DNA of 64,000 bases from NCBI RefSeq assembly GCF_963169125.1, contig NC_084796.1, positions 90,132,888-90,196,887 of the forward strand, given 5' to 3'. A program made the translations under genes and the position numbers. This document shows positions 58,501-64,000 of the stretch, piece after piece. Positions within the stretch are counted from its first letter, which is position 1. Every line of letters starts with the position of its first letter. Below the pieces are notes generated by a model. That model saw only the letters and a list, made by a program, of their open reading frames with translations. It ran no database searches and was not told where the DNA came from. Source of the DNA: Humulus lupulus (lineage: Eukaryota; Streptophyta; Magnoliopsida; Rosales; Cannabaceae).

Positions 58501-59212
58501 GCCCTTGAATTGTTTGGACCACTGGAACCAGATCTTCCTCTGCTCTTGCTGTGCCTTTTACCATGATAGCCATTTGAGTTTTTGTGTGGTGATCGACCCC
58601 TTGCGTAGTTGCTTTCTCCAAGGTTTGGTGAAGAATATTTTTATGATTTTAACTCTAAATCCTTTGATTTCAATGCTGAAATTACTTCTTCTAAAGTAAT
58701 TGATGTACGACCATACTTGATAGCACTTTTGACCTCCTTAAACGATTCAGGCAAAGAATTTAAAATGATAATTTCTTGGTTTTCATCACTTAAAGCTTCT
58801 CCTTCTCCTGAGTTAGCCAACTCAATGTTCATCCTTAGAAACTCATCCAAATTCTACTCCAAACTCTTGCTACTGCTCATCTTAAATCCAAAGATTCTTT
58901 CCTTAAGAAAGATTTTGTTGGTGAGAGTTTTTTGCTGAAATAACTCATCTAGTTTCTTCCAAATCTTGGATGGAGTGTCTTCTTTATCAACCATTCGAAT
59001 GATGGAGTCCGACAAATGAAAAATCATAATCCCAATGGCTGATTCGAGCATTTCTTCTTTTTGATCTTTGTAGTACCTTTAGGCCATGAAATGGGATCTT
59101 CAAGAACACGCAATAACTTTTGAGAAGCCAACATTCCTTTAATCTTCCTTCTCCAAATTCTAAAATCTCCATTATCATCAAACCTCTCTATTTCGAGCTT
59201 CATATTACTCAT
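58500..59212 (-). pseudogene. Gag of element G
   Basis: The ATG at 59212 (MSNMKLEIERFDDNG) opens the usual copia gag start (DFRIWRRKIKGMLAS). A shift near 59030 moves the frame to 58854-59051 (MLESAIGIMIFHLSDSII, TPSKIWKKLDELFQQ), then a stop and 58641-58850 (MNIELANSGEGEALSD, EEVISALKSKDLELKS). The protein forms the particle. It lies 186 bp inside the primer site. Confidence 0.9.
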
Positions 59213-59397
59213 ATTGTTGCAATAACTCTAATCCAAGAGACTTTGAATAGATTCTTGAACCTTCGAACTCGATTCTTGGACTTCTTTCTTGACTGAAACT
59301 TTTTCTGTGTCACTTTCTGATGAAGAACTTGATTCAGCCAGTTCTTCCCTTCTTTGTCACCTTCGATCTTGAAGCTGAACTTTGCCCATGAACCTGG

Positions 59398-59409
59398 CTC
59401 TTGATACCA
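59398..59409 (-). promoter_or_regulatory. Primer-binding site of element G
   Basis: The minus strand reads TGGTATCAAGAG, initiator-Met tRNA type with one extra A, one base inside the LTR. Confidence 0.85.
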
Positions 59410-59410
59410 C

Positions 59411-59994
59411 TGTTAGGGAATTCACCTTCCTCACACCAGCTTCATCTACAATCACAAAATCGACAAACCAGTAGACACAACATGGAAAATCAGCAAGAAA
59501 AACACAATAAAATCAACACCAAGAATTATAGAGGTTCAACCCAAATAACTTGAGCCTACATCCTCCTTGAACTCCCCTTGGGTTGTTCTTCTCTGCACTA
59601 TGAAATAACAATGAAGATTACAACTTGTCACAACTAGAGAACTTCTACACTTGATGGATTACAATGCCTTGAACCCAAGCAAAACCCCAAGTACACTTGA
59701 CCATGTACAAAGAAATCTCTTACCCAAGACCCAAGTGTTTCTCTCTCATGTTCTCTCTCTTTCTCTCTCTGAAAATAGCTCCTATTGTTACAAAATGAAA
59801 TATGTTCTCATCTCACGCCTTAAACAACTAAGATAATAAGACTTATTTATAGGGGGTTTTACAACTGTCATCTAACTTAAAAAATACCAGAAATAAATGC
59901 AGACTTATCTGGCGAAATGGTAGACAAGACTGGAAGAAATAACGTAACTTTGCTGATGTGTATTGATGTTTAATGCAGACCAAATATGCTAACA
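59411..59994 (-). repeat. 5' LTR of element G
   Basis: 584 bp with the same ends as the 3' copy. TATA (minus) at 59844-59851. Confidence 0.94.
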
Positions 59995-59999
59995 ATATT
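59995..59999. repeat. Target-site duplication of element G, right copy
   Basis: ATATT, matching 54505-54509. Confidence 0.9.
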
Positions 60000-62269
60000 C
60001 AACAACAATATATCAGAAATTCTCAAATGCTTCCCTCGGAAATGTCCTAGATTAATCCTAAAAATTTATTACTCACAAAAAACACTCAATCATGACTATC
60101 ACAAACAAAAATATGAAACACTATGTCTTTTCAATCAACCAATATTTAACACTAGGTAGGATGCATTTCCCGCTTAATTTAAAAAAAAATTCTAAATAAA
60201 AGAGGTTTTCAAAACTCACTCTGTTAATACATGAACTCACCTACTCTATGCTTCCCTCTGCAATCTCTGAGACAATTTATTCTTTTTGATCGATCATACC
60301 TTTTAAATTTGAAGTGGGTCTCCTAGATTTCAGCTACAAAGTGTGCTTGTTGATTTTAGCTTCAATGAGAAGGGAATGAGTCACTGAGTTAACAAGGATT
60401 TGAGCTATGAAGAAGCCAAAAATATAACAAGAACTGGTCATGATAAAGAAGTATACTTGCTCAAGCTTGCAACCGACAAACCATGATCTATAGCTTCTGT
60501 ACAAACATGTGAGCCAACAAATCTGTTTCAACCCAACACAAGTAAATGAAGCAAAATGAAAAATCAAAAGTCATAACAACAGAGGAATACATTAAACCAT
60601 ACGCAAAAAAATGAATTATCAAAGATTTTTCTATTGAGTTTTGGCTTCAACAGACAAGGGAATCATGGACTGAGGTTTGAGTATTTTTCTTGAGAGAGAG
60701 AGGCTGATTTTTTTTTTTTAGAAAGGTTGAGTTTTTCTTAAAGAAAGAAGCTGCTTTTTACTTGAGAGAGGCTGAGAGAAAAGAGTGAGAGTGAGAGATT
60801 GGGTAACCGACTCATCAATATGTAGTGAACAGTGAAAATACTGTTTACCCTTGATGACAAAAGGCTACAAATGTCAGCCATTTTTTTTTTAAGCCAAATT
60901 GAACCCCAGCCCTTAGATATGATCCAACAGTTATCTACATTTCATGGAATGGTCCTGTCCTCGAGATAGAATCAGTCCCGTTATTTAAAGGATAGTATAG
61001 GTACTTATGTTTCTTAAGACGAGTATATTCTGCCTACATTTTTTTAAAATTTTATATCATATATATATAAACTATTAAAATAGTAAAACAAGCACAATAA
61101 AGATGATTTTACTGTTATTATTTAGATTGTTTTCCTTTTGACATTGATTATGGTACTTAATTGAGATAACCAAGACATGCCCACTAATTCATATATATAG
61201 TTAGAAAAATGGGTGGTAAATCAATATATTATATCTCTATATAAAAAATCTAAAAAATGTGTATTTAACCATTTTTCTGTATTTTAACAATTTTTATTAT
61301 TAACTTTAATAAATTATTCTAAAAATTTAATATAATGTACTTTTGGAAACTTGTGTAGTACGGTCGTGGAAAAGAGTTGAACTAGTGTGAACGATTTTAT
61401 TAACCATTAGATTTGATTGAATGGTTGATATTTGGTAGATACGCTTATGTCACGGTGTACATGACCACAAATTATCATTTCTTTTTTAATAAGATTCCTA
61501 TTCTTGCTACCTCTGGTTTGCGATGGATTTGTCTGATGGCTAGTAAACACAGAAGGTGATGACTCGTTCGTCGATAATGCAAGATCGTATGGGTCAAATT
61601 TCGAGTTGGACAATGCGTGTGATCGTATAGGTCAAATTTAGTACGATTTCCGTTATAATCGCTTCGATGGGAGGAAATTGGAGGGAATGGTACAAACCTT
61701 AATTAGCGGGCGAGGCCATGGGTGCGACGAAGGTGGCAGAGTGATTATGAGATTGCTTGGGGATCGAATATGAGTTTGAAACAGGACATTAATGAGGTTT
61801 CTGATAAATTTGAAGAATTAATGATCTGATCTGTCAACTTCAAATTTAGTGGAAGGCAGGGATGGACACCTTGATCATGTTTAGTAGGAATGAATGATGA
61901 TGAACACGAAACAATTTATGTACAGCCGTGAAAGACAAGTGGCCAATCAGTTGAACTCTTCACATTGAAGCCACCTACCTTTTAGCACTAAAGAATGAAC
62001 GAAATATAATACAACCAAGTCTATGTTAACACACTTTTTTTTAATCTCAACCAATAACCTTTAACAAAAACACCCGCACTGGTGCAGATGTTTTCAAGGG
62101 CTGCACAGTAGAATTGTCCTATACTTTTACAATAATTAAAAATAAATATTTATTAATTATATTAATATAAATTCAAATATTATAAAATATCATTACTAAT
62201 TTATTATAGTACAAAATTATATATTTAATAATTATATTAATATAAATATAGATTTAAATGTTATAAAAT
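60000..62269. other. Unassigned region, no recognised gene
   Basis: It contains GA-rich tracts at 60690-60800 (GAGAGAGAG, as in plant 5' UTRs, on plus) and a weak duplication (TTTTAGCTTCAATGAGAAGG near 60355, with a similar stretch near 60640). Short frames at 60334-60567 and 61407-61613 (minus) match nothing I know. 62080-62269 is AT-rich. Confidence 0.5.
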
Positions 62270-62674
62270 CACTATAAGAAATTACGGTTTTTGTGGCAAT
62301 CAATTTCCCAAAAAATACCCCCATAATTCGCCTCAATTACTTCGCTGCAAAAAGGTTGTCGTAAATACCATTATTTGCGCTGAAAAAACCGCCGCAAATA
62401 TCAATAAATCTGCTACAAATAATTTTGAATTTTGTCGTAATTGACCTTTATTTGTGGCAAATAATTCGCCGCAAATACAATATATTTTCTCCACAAATAG
62501 TGTAACAGAAATAAAAAAATATTAAAAAACATCAAATTTAATATTTAATAAAATTTAAAATCATAAATGTAGTCTGCATTAATTGATAAGAAAATACACT
62601 ATACAATCTAATATTAATAATTGTCTTAATAATATTAAAACAAATAAACACTAATATATATATAACTATATAAT

Positions 62675-62866
62675 CTATCCTAAGTTGATAGCATCATCGT
62701 CACTGCCATCTGGAAATTGAATGACTTGTGGCAGTGGAGATCGTGACGGAGGTGCTAATGAAGACGCATCATTTCTAAATGTAGATTGTAGGCACGTCAT
62801 CTCTGAACATATATGGAGGGAGGTGGTGGAGCTCGTGAAGGTCCACCCGCATACATCTCCCACCAT
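62675..62866 (-). pseudogene. C-terminal remnant of a plant CACTA transposon protein
   Basis: A 63-aa frame with LHICSEMTCLQSTFRNDASS, a Pro/Ser stretch and the end DGSDDDAINLG. This composition recalls the C-terminus of plant En/Spm-type transposon proteins (Transposase_24 type). It points toward the terminal repeat at 62270, as expected for a last exon. The upstream part is not readable before the LTR at 63115. Family recall is moderate; the position supports it. Confidence 0.55.
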
Positions 62867-63109
62867 TGAGTTACTTCATTTAATCTAATTGTTTGAGGTG
62901 GTGGACGAGATTGAAGAGGAAAGCGATGAGACAATAACTCAATGGCTGCTTTGTATTGTCTCAATAACTTAACCATAAGTCAATGCATTGTTTCCAAACT
63001 AATTAAGCCTTACAATAATTTTATAATTATTATTTTTTTTAGTTTCTTACTTATTATTTTTTTAACTTCTATAATTACTAAAATCCAATTTTATTATTTA
63101 TTTTATTTG

Positions 63110-63114
63110 TTAAC
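63110..63114. repeat. Possible target-site duplication of element H
   Basis: TTAAC precedes the TG start at 63115. Its partner lies beyond the right edge. Confidence 0.4.
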
Positions 63115-63990
63115 TGTTGACCGCGTTTTTGGCCAACTACGTGTAGATGTCAAAACGACAAAAACCTTCAAGAGAAATAAACGACACAGACGATTTTTAT
63201 AGTGGTTCAGCCCCAATGTGTTGGTAATAGCCTAATCCACTTAGAGTTGTGATTATAGATCTACACTCAAGATCAGATGAACCTGAGTAAACTGAGTTTC
63301 TTCAGTGCAGATTACAAGAATACAAGAATTCTGTCAAGAGACAAATACTCTCTCTAGAAAATTAGAATTCGAATCCAAAGTCCTTTTTATGATGCCATAA
63401 GCCTTGTATTTATAGGCTCAGGATCGTACAGATGATGTCCCCCATAATCGAGATATTTTGTTTTTCTCACAATATTTAATGTACAATAATATTCAAAATA
63501 TAACGATACACTACATTCATGGGATAAACTGAGAGATTTCCGCGCAAGCCAAGACTGATTCATGTTGAAGCCGTTTCTGGGATCTCTTGGATAGCCCTGC
63601 TCTGTCTAGTCGATCCATATCACAATCAGGTTGGTCGGCCAAACCTTCACTGGGCGGACACGCACCTGACTGGGCTGACATGCACCTGACTGGGCAGACA
63701 TGCACCTGATTGGGCAGACATGCACCTGGCTGGGCAGACATGTACTTGACTGGTCGGACATGGTCATGACTGGTCGGACATGATCATGACTGGTCGGCCA
63801 AGGTCATGCCTGGGCAGACAAACATGTGACTGGTCGGACAAGGTCATGCCTGGTCGGTCATGACACTTGACTGGCCAGTCACAATTCTTCACTGGTCTAC
63901 CGGGTCACTCCTAAGCCAGATCACCCAACCATTCCTTGCCATTTGTCATTTCTTTTGCAACGTCATCTCTTTCAAATTTTGGGGATAACA
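63115..63990 (-). repeat. LTR of Tat-like Ty3/gypsy element H (3' LTR)
   Basis: On plus it begins TGTTGACCGCG, like the LTR of E (TGTTGACGCGG), and ends GGGGATAACA. The minus-strand polypurine tract GGGGGGCAAA (63991-64000) follows, so this is the 3' LTR and the element body lies to the right. TATA (minus) at 63407-63414. It contains a 20-bp tandem array at 63630-63909. Confidence 0.85.
63630..63909. repeat. 20-bp tandem array inside LTR H
   Basis: About 13 units of the type GACTGGGCAGACATGCACCT, with variants GACTGGTCGGACATGGTCAT. Spacing is exactly 20 bp over most of the array. It lies upstream of the TATA box in element orientation, i.e. in U3. The open frame 63517-63741 is a by-product of the repeat. 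Confidence 0.93.
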
Positions 63991-64000
63991 TTTGCCCCCC

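Larger units (their letters stand above)
54510..59994 (-). mobile_element. Full-length Ty1/copia element G
   Basis: 5485 bp, LTRs of 598 and 584 bp, ATATT duplication. Gag-protease-integrase-RT-RNase H order shows the copia class. The main LTR difference is a gap of about 14 bp near 54585; otherwise they are nearly identical, so insertion is fairly recent. Frameshifts in gag and before RNase H make it non-autonomous. Confidence 0.95.
62270..63114 (-). mobile_element. CACTA (En/Spm-type) transposon, 3' end
   Basis: The terminal repeat CACTATAAGAAA starts at 62270. Subterminal repeats of the GCCGCAAATA / TTTGTGGCAA type follow over about 230 bp, on both strands. A short coding remnant reads toward this end. 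The element is cut at 63114 by an LTR, so its other end is outside the window. The flanking 3-bp duplication cannot be tested here. Confidence 0.78.

Noticed and set aside
60334..60567. 77-aa hydrophobic frame as a membrane protein
   Set aside because: No homologue recognised; hydrophobicity follows from T-rich DNA on that strand.
61407..61613. 68-aa minus-strand frame as a host gene
   Set aside because: No recognisable motif, no splice context and AT-rich surroundings.
63517..63741. Open frame rich in Cys and Pro (MSAQPGACLPNQ)
   Set aside because: It is the translation of the 20-bp tandem array inside LTR H; residue periodicity follows the DNA repeat.
63630..63909. CRISPR-like repeat array
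   Set aside because: The units are contiguous with no unique spacers, and the context is a plant LTR.

Overview
The window is a gene-poor, transposon-dense stretch of a flowering-plant nuclear genome. I found no convincing host protein-coding gene, tRNA or rRNA. Almost everything identifiable is a nested stack of LTR retrotransposons, with two LINE insertions and one end of a CACTA DNA transposon. The mix (chromovirus-type Ty3/gypsy with initiator-Met tRNA primer sites, a Tat-type Ty3/gypsy with dual RNase H and an antisense extra gene, Ty1/copia, plant L1-type LINE, CACTA) is typical of a eudicot; the family cannot be fixed from this sequence alone.

Layout. 1-3527: 3' part of Ty3/gypsy element A (+), inserted in a truncated LTR of another gypsy family (3528-4132, -), itself abutting the 3' end of an A/B-family LTR (4133-4485). 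4486-10937: a tail-to-tail inverted duplication of LTR sequence with a 31-base spacer; its left arm carries a LINE (4770-9691, -) with target-site duplication. 10169-14998: truncated Ty3/gypsy element B (-). 15037-48403: an old Ty3/gypsy element C (-), split by two younger full-length elements: the Tat-type element E (18618-31002, TSD CAGAG) in its reverse transcriptase region, and the chromovirus element D (35735-45410, TSD GATAG) in its 5' LTR. 48404-49850: AT-rich, unassigned. About 49850-52225: degraded Ty1/copia F (-). 53286-53870: 5'-truncated LINE fragment (-). 54510-59994: full-length Ty1/copia G (-, TSD ATATT). 60000-62269: unassigned. 62270-63114: CACTA transposon end with the C-terminus of its coding region (-), cut by an LTR (63115-63990, -) of a Tat-like gypsy element H that continues past the right edge.

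Coding state. Most polyproteins are broken, but often by in-frame stops that fit G-to-A/C-to-T changes rather than by indels: the LINE keeps both ORFs each in a single frame. The Gag of E (789 aa) and two unexplained ORFs between the primer site and gag in C and D remain open. The most interesting structures are the antisense, multi-exon gene inside E with its own TATA/G-box promoter candidate, the leader ORF of D lying just behind a plausible splice acceptor, a conserved four-box GATATATCG array in every A/B/D-family LTR, the LTR fold-back, and two tandem arrays (119 bp in E, 20 bp in LTR H) that look like satellite seeds.
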